From positions 1 to 39,388 of the forward strand of contig JBNGIS010018049.1 of assembly GCA_049999725.1 (NCBI GenBank): a DNA stretch of 39,388 bases. The letters are read 5' to 3'. Every line of letters starts with the position of its first letter. Position 1 is the stretch's first letter. This DNA is from Haplomitrium mnioides. Lineage: Eukaryota; Marchantiophyta; Haplomitriopsida; Calobryales. The translations under genes and the position numbers were made by a program. The notes beneath the pieces were generated by a model, which ran no database searches, had not been told where the DNA came from, and was given only the letters and a program-made list of their open reading frames with translations. Below, piece by piece: positions 1 to 9,442 of this stretch.

Positions 1-170
1 AGCGTCAAGCAGCAACGTGAGTGAGCTAGAAGAGCAAAGTCGAGCAGCGTTGAGCAGGGTCGAGCATCATCGAGCAACAAAAGTGACAGTTCAAGAAAGA
101 GTAGCCAAGTGAGCAATGCGAGCAGGAGCAGCCAAGCGAGCAACACGAGCAGGGGCAAGCTAGGGTCGCA
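1..170. repeat. short GAGCA-type tandem repeat in the leader of copy 0
   Basis: Imperfect units of about 10 bp built on GTCGAGCAGC / GTTGAGCAGG recur from about 25 to 80. Looser GAGCAA / GAGCAG words continue to about 160. It occupies the leader position where copies 1, 2 and 5 carry a 23-bp minisatellite, so it is probably a diverged version of the same leader repeat. Confidence 0.5.
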
Positions 171-429
171 AAGCGTGAGCGCACTCTAGTTTGTATGGGG
201 AGGTTTTCCAAGAGAAAAAGAAAATGAAGAAAAAAGGATGGATGCCCAAAGAGAAGAGGGAAACCTTGTTAGAAAAGTAGCGAAAGAGAAAAAAATTAAG
301 ATGTGCATGGGAGCAAAACTATGGAAAAAGGAGTCCAACCCATAGGTAGAACGTAGTGCGCAGATGCTCGAGGTTTTCTAAATGTTGGTGCAGCATGAGC
401 GCATGCAAAAGAAGGAAAAAAAATGCAGA

Positions 430-449
430 GTCCTTTCGTGCTTATAACG
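430..449 (-). other. primer-binding site of copy 0
   Basis: On the minus strand the LTR is followed directly by CGTTATAAGCACGA. The family consensus here is GTTATCAGCACGA, complementary to the anticodon arm of plant tRNA-Ile(IAU). The base opposite inosine 34 is A in this copy instead of C. Confidence 0.55.
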
Positions 450-557
450 TATTATTGCATGAGCACCGCACACATACACATGGGAGTCTCTGAGAAGGAC
501 GAGTAGAATGATTAGATCGGGACTGCTAACATGGGGTATATATATGTCCCTATAACA
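450..557 (-). repeat. 5' LTR of copia copy 0
   Basis: About 108 bp. On the minus strand it begins TGTTATAGGGAC, contains CATATATATACCCC, and runs through the GTGTATGTGTG block to a mutated end (AATAATA for GATAACA). It is followed on the plus strand by only 15 bp of AT-rich spacer before the LTR of copy 1. Confidence 0.85.
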
Positions 558-572
558 ATTTTATTATTTCTT

Positions 573-682
573 TGTTATCACATTAGCGCCTCACACACAC
601 ATACACAAGAGTCTCTAAGACGAATGAGTAGAATGATTGATAGATGACTACTTACATAAGGTATATATATGTCCCTATGACA
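573..682 (-). repeat. 3' LTR of copia copy 1
   Basis: 110 bp, read on the minus strand as TGTCATAGGGAC ... GATAACA. It contains the conserved CATATATATACC core. It is the partner of the LTR at 8035-8146 and differs from it by scattered substitutions and a small indel in the TA run, as expected of an old insertion. Confidence 0.85.
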
Positions 683-692
683 CTCCCGCTTG
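683..692 (-). other. polypurine tract of copia copy 1
   Basis: On the minus strand CAAGCGGGAG lies immediately before the LTR. Copy 2 has AAGGGGGAG at the same position. This is where plus-strand DNA priming occurs in LTR retrotransposons. Confidence 0.7.
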
Positions 693-1184
693 GTTGATTC
701 TTCTTCTAATAATCAGCCATCCTATGACTATATGCTATGCAAGTACTTATTACAAATCTTATTTTATGTGTGGTCTCATTAAAACCCTCCCGCTTTCTTC
801 CGGAGGAAAGAGTGCCACCACATAATTTGATAAGTAAAAAAACTAATGATGTAGTGTGTGGAGTGTGTGTGTAAGTAACAAAAATGTCAAAATGTTGCTT
901 TGATAGTAAAGCTAATATGTGGTGTTGTTGCACGGTGTTGTTGCGTCCTTCGTAGTTGTATCGCTACGTTGCTTTGTCCTTTGTACTTTTATTCTGAAGA
1001 TCTGTCTGAAAAATGATGCTAACCTCAAAAGCTATGAAGTGATGTCAACTTCAAATGCAATCTCCTCTTGTCATTACTTGTGTGACATTTCAGACCGATT
1101 AGATATTTACAAAAAGAAATGACTGAATTTGCAAGCTTTGATCTCCATGACTAAAGGTCAACAAAGAAATAGTATAAGTAATCC
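693..1184 (-). other. 3' untranslated region of copia copy 1
   Basis: About 490 bp between the pol stop and the polypurine tract, homologous to 15467-15949, 26260-26745 and 33334-33740. No protein is supported. Reading frames here on the plus strand are shadows. It contains one GACTAAAGGTC word (about 1150), the same motif that forms the array inside RT. Confidence 0.65.
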
Positions 1185-1990
1185 TTATTTGTTGTTTTGG
1201 TGTAGTTCAAATAGTCTTCTTAACCCGAGTCCTTGAGTATGTGCTATGTGTAAAGCAAGTTGAAAGGGTTTAGTGAAGATATCTACTTTGTTATCCTTGC
1301 TTGCTATCCATTGGACATTTATTTTGTCATCGTGTTGCGCATGGGTGTAAAAGAATTTAGGGGCAATGTGTTGAATTCTGTTGCCCTTGATAAAGCCTTG
1401 AGCAATTTGGTCGACGCATGGTTGATTTTCCTCGTATATTATTGTAGGAGATTGGAGAAGAGATTGGCCCGTATTGATGTTCATATGATCAATGAGTTGT
1501 CGAAGCCAAATACATTCTCTACTAGCCTCATAGAGTGCTATGTTTTCTGCATGGTTAGTTGAGGTAGTTGTAATTGTCTATTTTGTGCTTTTCCATGAGA
1601 TAGCGATGCTTCCTTTAAGGAAGACGTATCTTGTTTGAGACTTTGTGTCGTCAAGATCACATAAATATCCAGCGTCAACATAACCAATAATATCATTTGT
1701 TGCATTTATGGAGAAGAAGAGTCATATATCTTTTGTACCTTTCAGGTATATGAAAATGTATTTGAGTCCATTCCAGTGATGAATGGTAGGCTGGGAGTTG
1801 TGCCTTGCAAGTAGGTTTACATCGAAAGATATATCAGGTTTGGTTTGATTTGCAAGGTACATGAGAGCTCCAATTGTCGAAAGGTATAGTTTTTTTGATC
1901 CCAGAGTTTGTTCATATTCCTTTGGTTTTCCAAACATGTCCTTGGTTGGGTCTGAAGATCTCATTTCCATGAGAGTGCTTGTCGGATGAG
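1185..1990 (-). pseudogene. copia pol, C-terminal part: RT tail and RNase H (copy 1)
   Basis: The minus-strand segments encode the end of RVT_2 and the copia RNase H. Near 1722-1970 the frame reads through the family landmark STIGALMYLANQTKPDISF and LLARHNSQPTIHHWNGLK. At 1185-1484 it reads the C-terminal landmark KFFYTHAQHDDKINVQWIAS, then NKVDIFTKP, and the stop. The stretch between (about 1490-1720) is homologous to the other copies but in broken frames. RNase H removes the RNA strand during reverse transcription. The copy is not functional because at least two frame breaks separate these blocks. Confidence 0.75.
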
Positions 1991-2440
1991 CATTATCTAT
2001 ATTGAATTGTTTGAGGATTTTGGTCGTATATGTGGACTAGTGGATCGGAATCCCATTAGGCATGTGCTCAAACTTGGTGTTGAGATAGAAATATGGTTCT
2101 CTGATGTCTCACATTTCAGATTTATCTTTCAATTTGGCAATTGTGTTGGCTGCTAGAGTTTTTGTGCCAAAAAATATTTATGTTGTCTACATAAAGTGCA
2201 ACTACGATGTATTCATAGCCTTGGTGTTACATGAACAGGCATGGAACAATGTCATCATTTGTAAAATTTAGTTCCATCATCTCTGATTTGAATCTCTGGT
2301 ATCAATTTTTGCCACTCTATTTGAGCCCACATATTGATCTTAGGACTTGAACTGCCATTTGTGTTCTTGATTGGTTGATTGGTGATCCAGATGCATTAAT
2401 AGAATGCTTTGCCAACTTCACATTTTCATGTGGTATACTT
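1991..2440 (-). pseudogene. copia RT palm region with mutated active site (copy 1)
   Basis: This is the reverse transcriptase segment after the internal repeat array. The catalytic loop is at 2182-2193 and reads Y-V-D-N (codons TAT GTA GAC AAC), while copies 2 and 3 keep YVDD. Loss of the second aspartate should abolish polymerisation. Surrounding residues (ALYVDNINIF, then KLKDIFEM-like sequence in another frame) match the other copies. Several indels break the frame. Confidence 0.7.
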
Positions 2441-2449
2441 TGATGATGG

Positions 2450-2757
2450 GGGACAAAAGGTCCACTCTGGTGTTGCTCATGCAACTTTCATTCCATCATT
2501 TAGCATTGTCTTTTCGACATGAGGACTAAAGGTCCTTTTTGTTTTGGCAGTGGCCTCTTCTGGACAAAAGGTCTTTTTCCCAAATTGAGGTCTTTGTGGA
2601 CAAAAGGTCTATTTTTAATCATTGTGCCTCTCTGGACTAAAGGTCCATCTTTATAGTGCAAATCATAAGGGACAAAAGGTCTAACCTCAGAGTTTAGGCC
2701 ATGAGAGACAAAAGGTCCAATCTTAGTATCTAGGCCGCTTTGGACTAAAGGTCCATT
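2450..2757 (-). repeat. GGACCTTTWGTCC quasi-palindrome array inside RT (copy 1)
   Basis: Eight copies of GGACAAAAGGTCC / GGACTAAAGGTCC (plus-strand reading) lie at about 2451, 2521, 2562, 2599, 2632, 2669, 2704 and 2741, spaced roughly 33-70 bp apart with non-identical DNA between. Each is nearly its own reverse complement. The array lies between the RT N-terminal block and the palm, at the position where it also occurs in copies 2 and 3. On the coding strand each unit reads roughly GPFV or GPLV. Confidence 0.8.
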
Positions 2758-2780
2758 TGCACTGTGGTTGTTCTTCCCCT

Positions 2781-3514
2781 AAATATGAAATGCCTCTTGA
2801 TATGAGTTTGGGAGGTGTCTTCATAAAAATCTAGATGTCCGGAATACCATATAAGTATGTAGTGATGATGTCCATGATGTGCATAGTGAGATTACGATGG
2901 ATAGCAAATGCGATCATATATCGGTATGTTATAATGCCCATGAAAGATGAGTATGTGAGGTCATAATCACGTCTAGGAATCTGAGTGTATCCTTTGGCCA
3001 CTAATCTTTCCTTATATCGCGTGATATCATCTTTCGCATTGTGTTTACGGACAAAAATAAATCTGTAATCTCTTGGGTGCACGTCAAGAAGAGTTGGCAT
3101 AACAGATCCAAATACTTGTTGTTGTATGAGAGAGTCAAGTTCTGAATTTATTGCATTTTTCCATTGGGGCCAATCGGTTCTTGTTTGAGCTTCTCGTACA
3201 CATAAATGGTCAAGTGTATCATAGCCTATTGATTGTGATATAGAGAATACGAATACATCATCTATAGGGGTTTGAGTTCTGTCCCATATTTGATCGGTAT
3301 AGGAATGATTAATTGCTATTTCATCATTGTTAGTCGCAATATATAATGATGTCAATGATTTTGGTTTATTCTTTGAGCCATTAGATCTACCACATTTTGC
3401 TTTAGGCTGTATTTCAATGGCAGGTGCGATGGCTTTTTGAAGTCGTGCTGGTGCATTGCCAGCTTCAATGTGCAATTTGGTGATGCTAGCTACATTTTTA
3501 AATGCGTGAGGCAT
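2781..3514 (-). pseudogene. copia pol linker and RT N-terminal block (copy 1)
   Basis: The best open frame is 2831-3514 (227 codons). It starts with a basic linker (KCGRSNGSKNKPKS) and continues into the RVT_2 N-terminus: TDWPQWKNAINSELDSL, the FIFVRKHN block with KARLVAKGYTQ-like residues (here KERLVAKGYTQ), and DLTYSSFM. It ends near the MDIITTYLYG block, where copia RTs normally read MDVxTAFLxG. The usual next block (YGLKQ...WY) comes only after the quasi-palindrome array, so RT is split by about 0.4 kb of extra sequence. The open length shows this is the least damaged part of copy 1 pol. Confidence 0.75.
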
Positions 3515-3734
3515 TTTGACTAATGTTTGCTATAAATGGAGGAGTCATTAGACTTTGGCATCGGATTGTTCATTTCGTTGATCAAAGTCTAATGGTGAGT
3601 GCTAGTGCCATATTAATTTGTCCTCAGGTTTGGGTTGTACAACTTTGTCCTCTTGTAACAGATGTCCTTCTATCATCTGATCCCTTGAACCCTCAACAAC
3701 CGATGTGTTTAAGTCTCAATTCGTAAACTGTGCC

Positions 3735-4500
3735 CTTTGAGGTTGGGGTTCCATCTTTGTTTGATGTGGTCCTAAGATTGGGACAAGGACAAGGCAGCCA
3801 AATGTGCGAAGGTGCGAGATATATGTAGGAATTTTGGCTGCAAGTTGGTGTGGGGAATTCTGGTTGAATGCAGATGGTCTGTAATGCAATCAAGATGTTG
3901 CGTGCATGAGTGTGTATCCCCAAGCTATGGTGGGGAGGTGTGAATTCAGAAGTAGTGGTCTTGCTATTAGCTGTATTCTCTTGATAGTAGATTCTGCAAT
4001 GCCATTTTGAAAGTGTATATGTGGAACTGAATATTGTATATCTATGCCAACAGATGTGCAAAAATTGTCAAAAGTTTGTGAAGAGAATTCTTCGGCGTTG
4101 TTCACTCTCAGATTTCTGATTGGGTAATCACGAAACTGTGCTGAGAGTTTTAAGATTTGTGATAACAATTTTGAGAAGACCATGTTTTTGGTCCCAAGAA
4201 GGGATACTTCTAACCATTTGAATGATGCATCAATGGTGGCTAGGAAGTATTGGAATGGTCTGGAAGGTGGATGGATAGGTCCACAAACATCGGCATACTT
4301 TCTCTCAAGGAATCAATGAATCGTGATCATTGTTTTGTCGTGAGAAGGTGCAATTCTCAGCTTGCCTTTTGCGCATGCCAAACATGGGGTACTCAATGGC
4401 AGTGGGTGTACGTTTTGTGGCATGCCTTTGCTATCGTTTTTGATGCGGTAGAACGTGTCTCAATTGGGATGCCCTAGGCGATTGTGCCATGTCAGACCTG
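3735..4500 (-). pseudogene. copia gag-pre-integrase zinc domain and integrase core (copy 1)
   Basis: On the minus strand, HNRLGH and CLACAKGK (about 4350-4500) are the His and Cys pairs of the integrase zinc domain. The core follows with ADVCGPIHPPSRPFQYFL (first Asp), LRVNNAEEFSSQTFDNFC (second catalytic Asp replaced by Asn) and HFQNGIAESTIKRIQ (catalytic Glu present). The fold would insert element DNA into the genome, but D-to-N should disable it. About 0.2 kb of the C-terminal part is missing relative to copies 2 and 3, near 3700-3740. Confidence 0.75.
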
Positions 4501-4625
4501 CAGAGATCGGTGTCATAGAGATATGATATGAACATATTTGGGTACTGTATAGTCCATGTGATGATAGTAAGAATGATTTTCATATGTTGAAACTTGTTGT
4601 TGTTGGACTCAAGATATGGAGGATT

Positions 4626-4946
4626 TTAATGTCCTGAAAAGATCCGGTTTGAGTGTGAAAACCGTTTTGTTGTACATCTAAAAAACTGATGAGGTTTTTG
4701 GTTGTTGTCGATGCATAAATTTGCAGATTTGATATCCAGTCTAGAGCCGTTTGGAAATAGTATGGTTGATAGACCATGTCCTTCTTCAATTTGATTGTGG
4801 CTGGTGATCATGGTCATAAGCTTAGAAGAAGGCTTAATTGATGAAAAGTATTTTCGGTCTTGCAATATAGTGTGCGAAGATCCGCTATCTACAATGTAGT
4901 TTATCTCGGACTTATTTTTCCAGTTTGACAGAGATGAATAAGTCAT
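4626..4946 (-). pseudogene. copia retropepsin-type protease (copy 1)
   Basis: The minus-strand frame of 106 codons reads INYIVDSGSSHTIL near its start, the D-S-G aspartic protease motif, followed by EEGHGLSTI and NGSRLDIKSA, which align with copies 2 and 3. It would cleave the Gag-Pol polyprotein. This is the only copy of the three with an intact DSGS. Copies 2 and 3 read DRGS. The downstream frame shifts before integrase. Confidence 0.75.
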
Positions 4947-5062
4947 GTGACTTTAAGGATGTAGATTGTACAATGAATATTCATCGATATCTGTCAATTC
5001 CAATAAGTTTCCGTGTACCTCGTGATTGTGAGGTTTAATGCTTTGTTGGTATAATCGCGCTA

Positions 5063-5993
5063 GGTGCGAGGGTACTCTGCAAGTAGGTTGGGTGTGGTCT
5101 CGCATGCCACATCGATTGCAGGTTGTTTGCGGTTGGTGTGAATGAGAATAAGTGCGCCGACCTTGATGTGATTGCCTGCCTCCTCGATTGGTCCATGTGC
5201 GCTATGGAGCACATTCTGGTGTCATCAACGTGCGATGTTTGGCATGTCGATTTCTGTTGTTGGGAGTTGGAGGTTGACTAGTGTTAGGGTAGGTAGCACT
5301 CCCCCTAAATCTGGAGTGTCCTCTTCCTCGACCTTAAGAGAAACTTATGTTTCTAGAGCGGGGGTATAGCCTAGTCCTTGTGAAATGTGATTCATGGTTC
5401 TGTGGAGGTGTGGTAGACCATGGGGGTTGTTTCTTTGCATTTTCCATGAGGAGTAATTGATGCTTTTCAGCTAGTAACATGTATGCTATGAGTTCAAAAT
5501 ATCGAGTAAATCGCATATTGCGATATTGTGATGCTAGAATGAGATTTCTCACAAGAAAAGTCAATAGAGTCTTCTCTATTTGTTCTTCATCAATCACTAG
5601 GTGACCACAAATTGTCAAGTGTGAGACAATGCAAAATAGTTCTCTGTTGCAGTTTACTATGAACGTATGGTCTTGAACTCGGAGATTAATCCAATTGTGT
5701 CTCGTTGCAAGGAGCAATATGCTTGTCAAATGGTCAAATATGAGTTTTAGTTCTTCTCATAGTAGGTGGAGACTATTATAGTTCGGGCATTGGAGTTTTA
5801 GAGGTTCCACCAAACGGTGTCGAATCAGGATGAGGGCTCTGGGTGCATCACATGGGTTGATATCACTGTCCGTGTTGAGTATTTCACGGATACCCTTGGA
5901 TGTCATATATGTTGTGACGTTTAGTGATCATGATGAGTAGTTGGAGCCATCCAATCTTTGTGCTTGCAATTTCAGAGATGCGACAGGTGCCAT
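5063..5993 (-). pseudogene. copia gag with CCHC zinc knuckle (copy 1)
   Basis: The start is the ATG at 5993-5991 (minus), giving MAPVASLKL and then LDGSNYSS, the N-terminal signature of copia-type Gag (UBN2-like), aligned with copy 2 (10411). A TGA directly after NYSS interrupts it. The longest open part is 5334-5729 (DEEQIEKTLLTFLVRN, RFTRYFELIAYMLLAEKHQ). An Arg-rich stretch and a zinc knuckle follow at about 5080-5125 (CNRCGMRDHTQPTC, a proper CX2CX4HX4C). Gag forms the virus-like particle and binds RNA through the knuckle. Confidence 0.75.
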
Positions 5994-7579
5994 TGTGAAT
6001 CTGTGCTATGTTTTGTTGAGAATACATGTGAACAAAGTAAGAAGAACTAGAATGTCTGGCGAATGCAGCGGCTGGGTCAGGGCTGCAATTATTCTGTACA
6101 CTGTATAGATTGGTGATCGATCCAAGTTTTGGTTGATCACAAACCCATATACCTGTTTATGTTTTTTGCTTTAAGCGAAAAGATGAGAAACTAAAATGAA
6201 AAACAAGAAAGAATTGACTAAATATAAGTCAATCGGTATGTACTATCAAGAAATGAAATAAAAAATTGATGTTGCTAATAAATAAAGAGGCTGCCTTGTA
6301 TAAATATGTCTCTACGTCTGTTGGTGTGCCTGTGGTATGTCTTCCAAGAGTTGTCCTTGTGTGAGCCTAGTCCTTGATCGTTGTGGTGCCACTTTGCAAT
6401 GCTCATTCTGTAAAAGAAAGAAAGGAAAAAGTAAACATTGTAGGTATGGCCAGATAGGAGTTTAGCTTGTGGAGGTGGCAGGGGTCAGCATTTCTTGTTA
6501 GTATGAGTTGCCTGTATGCTGATCAGAAATGTTTCAGAATCAAGGAGTGTGTCACTTATGAGGGATAGATTGGTTCAAAGAAGGAGAAAACAAAGAGACA
6601 TGAGAGTAATCAATCAAAGATAATCAAGAGATGGGTTGAGAAAGTTGAGCCGCAAAGTTCTAGAGAATAAAGTGAGAGATCATTAAGTGGCAGGATGCAG
6701 AGTTGCCCTTCTATTGAATGTCGATAGAGCTTTGTGTAGTCGCTTGTGTGAAGGTATCTCTCACCGAAAGTATATTTGACTAAGTTTTCGTTGCTGCATA
6801 GGAAAGTGAGTTGAACTCGTGCACAGGTAGGTGTCCGATGTCAAAGTCACACATAGAGGCAAGGAAGTGTTAGAAGTTTGATGCCTTGTCTCCCCCTAGT
6901 GTCCAATGGTGCTGTTGTCGTGATGGACAGGTAGGCTATTGTTGAAAGACAATAAAGAACCAAAATAGGGCAAAAATGAACTAGAAATGAAGGAACAATA
7001 GGAAGGTGGTAAGCTTGTATGCTTATCCTTCAAGGTTGGGAATGAAACAAAAGAGGGCAAGATGAAAGAGTCCAATTTAGGGCTAGGAAAACAAGTTCAT
7101 ATACTTTGGTGTCAAAGAAGAACGAGTGTATACGTTGGTGCTGTTTCCTATGCTGGATAGTTCCTAGAAAAGAGAAGTAGTAAACTTGAATCTCACGAAG
7201 AACCACAAATAAAAAAATTAAGAGAGGTAACAATGGTTCGTGAGTAGATGAGAGCTTAGTGTAGAAATGTAGCAATAGAAACAAAACGAAATACGACCTG
7301 GTTTGAGTTGCTATAGAAGGGTAAGGAGGATGGACAGCTTCAGCTTGTCATAGGCGAGGAACAAAAAACAAACAAGAAGGATACAATGTGGTCGTCCCGA
7401 GAAAGCACATAATATTGTGATGCTTTGTTGGAGTTGATGAATAAAGAAAGTAGCAAACTACTGTTGCGTGGATGTTGTCGAATAGATGGAAATAAGAAAA
7501 AGGAAAGATCACTCACAATGTTGCAGTACGAAGCAATGTCGCCGAGTAGAAAAGGAAAAACAAATTGCCAAGTAGAGAG

Positions 7580-7700
7580 CAAAAGTTACGCAGATGAGTA
7601 GGGAGTTGCCAAGCAGGTAAGCACAAAGTCGCCAAGCAAGTAGGCAGAGAGTCGCCAAGCACATGAGCAAAGATGTCGTCAAGCAAGTCGTCAAGTGTGG
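7580..7700 (-). repeat. 23-bp leader minisatellite (copy 1)
   Basis: Four to five units of about 23 bp built on AGTCGCCAAGCAAGTAGGC (plus-strand reading), for example starting at about 7600, 7629, 7652 and 7675. Counterparts lie in the leaders of copy 2 (about 8675-8785) and copy 5 (about 34468-34560). Confidence 0.65.
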
Positions 7701-8014
7701 CTGCTTGTTCAAAGGAGAGTGAGGTGTCGAGAGGAGAACAGTGAGCTAGGGTCGCGAAGTGAGCGCGCCCTAGTTTGTAGAGGTGTGTTTCAAAGGGAAA
7801 GGAAAACGTGAGTGAAGAGCAAAAGATGAGATGAAAAAAGAAAAAAAAGTGGAATGCTCAAGAATGCTCGTTAGATAGAGAGAAAAAAAGGGTGATATTG
7901 TGGAGAGAAAATGTTCAGCAGAGAGAGAAACATGAGTACGCAAAAGATGAGTATGCGAGAGCTTCCTCAAATGTTGGTGTGGGCTGAATGCATGCAGAAA
8001 GAAAAATTCTAGAA

Positions 8015-8034
8015 AGTCCTTTGTGCTGATAATG
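8015..8034 (-). other. primer-binding site of copia copy 1
   Basis: On the minus strand the 5' LTR is followed by CATTATCAGCACAAAGGAC. The core TTATCAGCAC matches the complement of tRNA-Ile(IAU) positions 38 to 29, with C opposite inosine 34. Confidence 0.6.
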
Positions 8035-8146
8035 TGTTATCGCATGAGTGTCGCACACACACATACACGGGAGTCTCCAAGACAAATGAGTAGAATGATT
8101 GATAGATGACTACTTACATAGGGTATATATATATATCCCTATAATA
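8035..8146 (-). repeat. 5' LTR of copia copy 1
   Basis: 112 bp, minus-strand TATTATAGGGAT ... GCGATAACA, with a slightly expanded TATATATATATA core. The first dinucleotide is TA rather than TG. It is separated by 20 bp of T/A-rich DNA from the 5' LTR of copy 2, which faces the other way. The TA-rich core preceded by CC/GG inverted half-sites is the likely TATA region of the LTR promoter. Confidence 0.85.
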
Positions 8147-8166
8147 TTTTTTTATTTAATTATTTT

Positions 8167-8276
8167 TGTTATAGGGACATATATAAACCCTATATAAGGA
8201 GGTCATCCATCAATCATTCTACTCATTCGTCTGGAAACTCCCATGTGTATGTGTGTGCGGCGCTCATGCAATAACA
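8167..8276 (+). repeat. 5' LTR of copia copy 2
   Basis: 110 bp from TGTTATAGGGAC to AATAACA, with the terminal inverted repeat TGTTAT/ATAACA. The core ACATATATAAACCCTATATAAGG holds a TATA-type promoter flanked by ATAGGG and CCCTAT, which are reverse complements. Confidence 0.88.
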
Positions 8277-8277
8277 A

Positions 8278-8291
8278 GTTATCAGCACGAC
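8278..8291 (+). other. primer-binding site of copia copy 2, half-tRNA-Ile type
   Basis: One base after the LTR, GTTATCAGCACGAC is the exact complement of plant tRNA-Ile(IAU) positions 39 down to 26 if inosine 34 is read as G. It is internal to the tRNA, so priming would need a tRNA cleaved in the anticodon loop, as known for Drosophila copia with tRNA-iMet. The tRNA sequence used for the match is from memory. Confidence 0.6.
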
Positions 8292-8674
8292 AGACTCTAC
8301 AGAAAGTATTTTTTTTCCGAATACGCTCAACCCGCACCAACATCTGAGGAAGCTCCCACGTCAATTTATTTGCAACTTCCTATATGCAGTCACATTTTTC
8401 TCTCTCCGCTGAACATTTTTTTTCACTTCCTTGTTCTTGCGATACCATTTTTCTTCCCACATCTATCTAACGAACAATTTTTGAGCATTTTCTTTGTCCT
8501 CTTTCCCTCTCACATTTTTGTTTTGCTCTTCATTATTCTTTCTCTTTCCTTGAGACGTCCCCATACAACCTAGGGCGTGCGCACCTTGCAACCCCAACTC
8601 CTCGCTCTCCTTCGATGCCTTGTTCTCCTTTGACGCTTCACTCTACTTCGGCAACTGCCCTTGCTCACTACTTG

Positions 8675-8785
8675 CTCTATGCTTGGTGACTTCGTGATCT
8701 CTACTTTGCGACTTGGTGATCTTTGCTTGGTGACTTCTTGCTCTCTCCTTGGCGATTTCTTCATCCTTGCTTAGCGACATCGTAT
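8675..8785 (+). repeat. leader minisatellite (copy 2)
   Basis: Four to five imperfect units of about 23 bp based on GCTTGGTGACTTCTTGCTCTC, matching the 23-bp repeat in the leaders of copies 1 and 5. Confidence 0.6.
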
Positions 8786-9342
8786 CCTCTAGCGGCATTG
8801 CGAGTTGATCTCTTCTTCTCCCGCTCGACGACATTCTCAACACTTGGTTTCTCCCTTGCTCGCCTCCCAAGCATCAGCTACCACAACACCTCTTCTCTCT
8901 TTGTCGACCTCAGCTCAACCCGCAGCTTTTTGGTAGCGCGCGCAGTCGACTAACATTGTAGCATTCTTGCTTACATTTGTCCCTCGTCTTTGACGAACTG
9001 AAGCTGTCCATCCTCCTCACTCCTTGACAACAACACCTACCAGGTCGTATTTCCCCTTTTCTTGTTTCCAATTGCTACATTTCTACACTAACCTCTCATC
9101 TACTCACGAACTATCATTCTATCTCTTCCTTTTATGTTTGTGGTTCTTCGAGAGATTCTTGTTTTCTCCTTCTCTTTGCTAGGAACTATCCAGCATAGGC
9201 AGCAAGACCAGCATGTACACCCATTCTTCTTCGACACTAGGGTACACGGATTTGTTCTTCTACCCCTATACTTGACTCTTTCATCTTACCTTTTACGTGC
9301 ATCTCTAACTTTAAAGACTAAGCACACAAGCTTACCACCTTC

Positions 9343-9442
9343 NNNNNNNNNNNNNNNNNNNNNNNNNNNNNNNNNNNNNNNNNNNNNNNNNNNNNNNNNN
9401 NNNNNNNNNNNNNNNNNNNNNNNNNNNNNNNNNNNNNNNNNN
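9343..9442. other. assembly gap (100 N)
   Basis: Fixed-length gap in the leader of copy 2. Similar 100-N gaps lie at 18403-18502, 28220-28319, 28585-28684, 32108-32207 and 33046-33145; a 400-N gap lies at 16194-16593. All fall inside repeats. Confidence 0.95.

Larger units (their letters stand above)
1..557 (-). mobile_element. Ty1/copia copy 0, 5' end only (leader and 5' LTR)
   Basis: This is the beginning of a minus-strand copia element that runs off the left edge. Positions 450-557 match the other LTRs of the family. Positions 1-449 resemble, in the same orientation, the leader next to the 5' LTR of copy 1 (about 7700-8034), including a shared 'agctagggtcgc' block and the 'gcatgcaaaaga' block. 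No protein-coding part is inside the window. The short reading frame over 26-211 is leader sequence and I do not regard it as a gene. Confidence 0.8.
5994..8034 (-). other. long untranslated leader of copia copy 1
   Basis: About 2.0 kb between the primer-binding site and gag. It is homologous to the leaders of copies 2, 3 and 5 over its length, but no reading frame is conserved between them, so I regard it as non-coding. Frames called within it (for example 7030-7284 or 7340-7582) are Leu/Phe/Ser-rich low-complexity translations. The gag-proximal 0.2 kb (5994-6200) is the best conserved block. Confidence 0.6.
573..8146 (-). mobile_element. full-length Ty1/copia retrotransposon, copy 1 (decayed)
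   Basis: It is bounded by two LTRs of about 110 bp (573-682 and 8035-8146). On the minus strand the order is LTR, primer-binding site, leader of about 2 kb, gag with zinc knuckle, protease, gag-pre-integrase/integrase, reverse transcriptase, RNase H, polypurine tract, LTR. This is the copia order (integrase before RT). Frameshifts and stops occur throughout, and YVDD in RT has become YVDN. Flanking 5-mers (TTCTT left, TTTTT right) are only near matches, so a target-site duplication is not clear. Confidence 0.85.

Noticed and set aside
4250-4477. Plus-strand frame over the integrase zinc domain, also at 30133-30393 and on the minus strand at 11850-12131
   Set aside because: It recurs in all three copies only because it is the antisense of the integrase coding region.
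8253-8573. Plus-strand frame of 106 codons beginning in the LTR of copy 2
   Set aside because: It crosses the LTR and primer-binding site and is not conserved in copy 5 or copy 3, so it is leader sequence.
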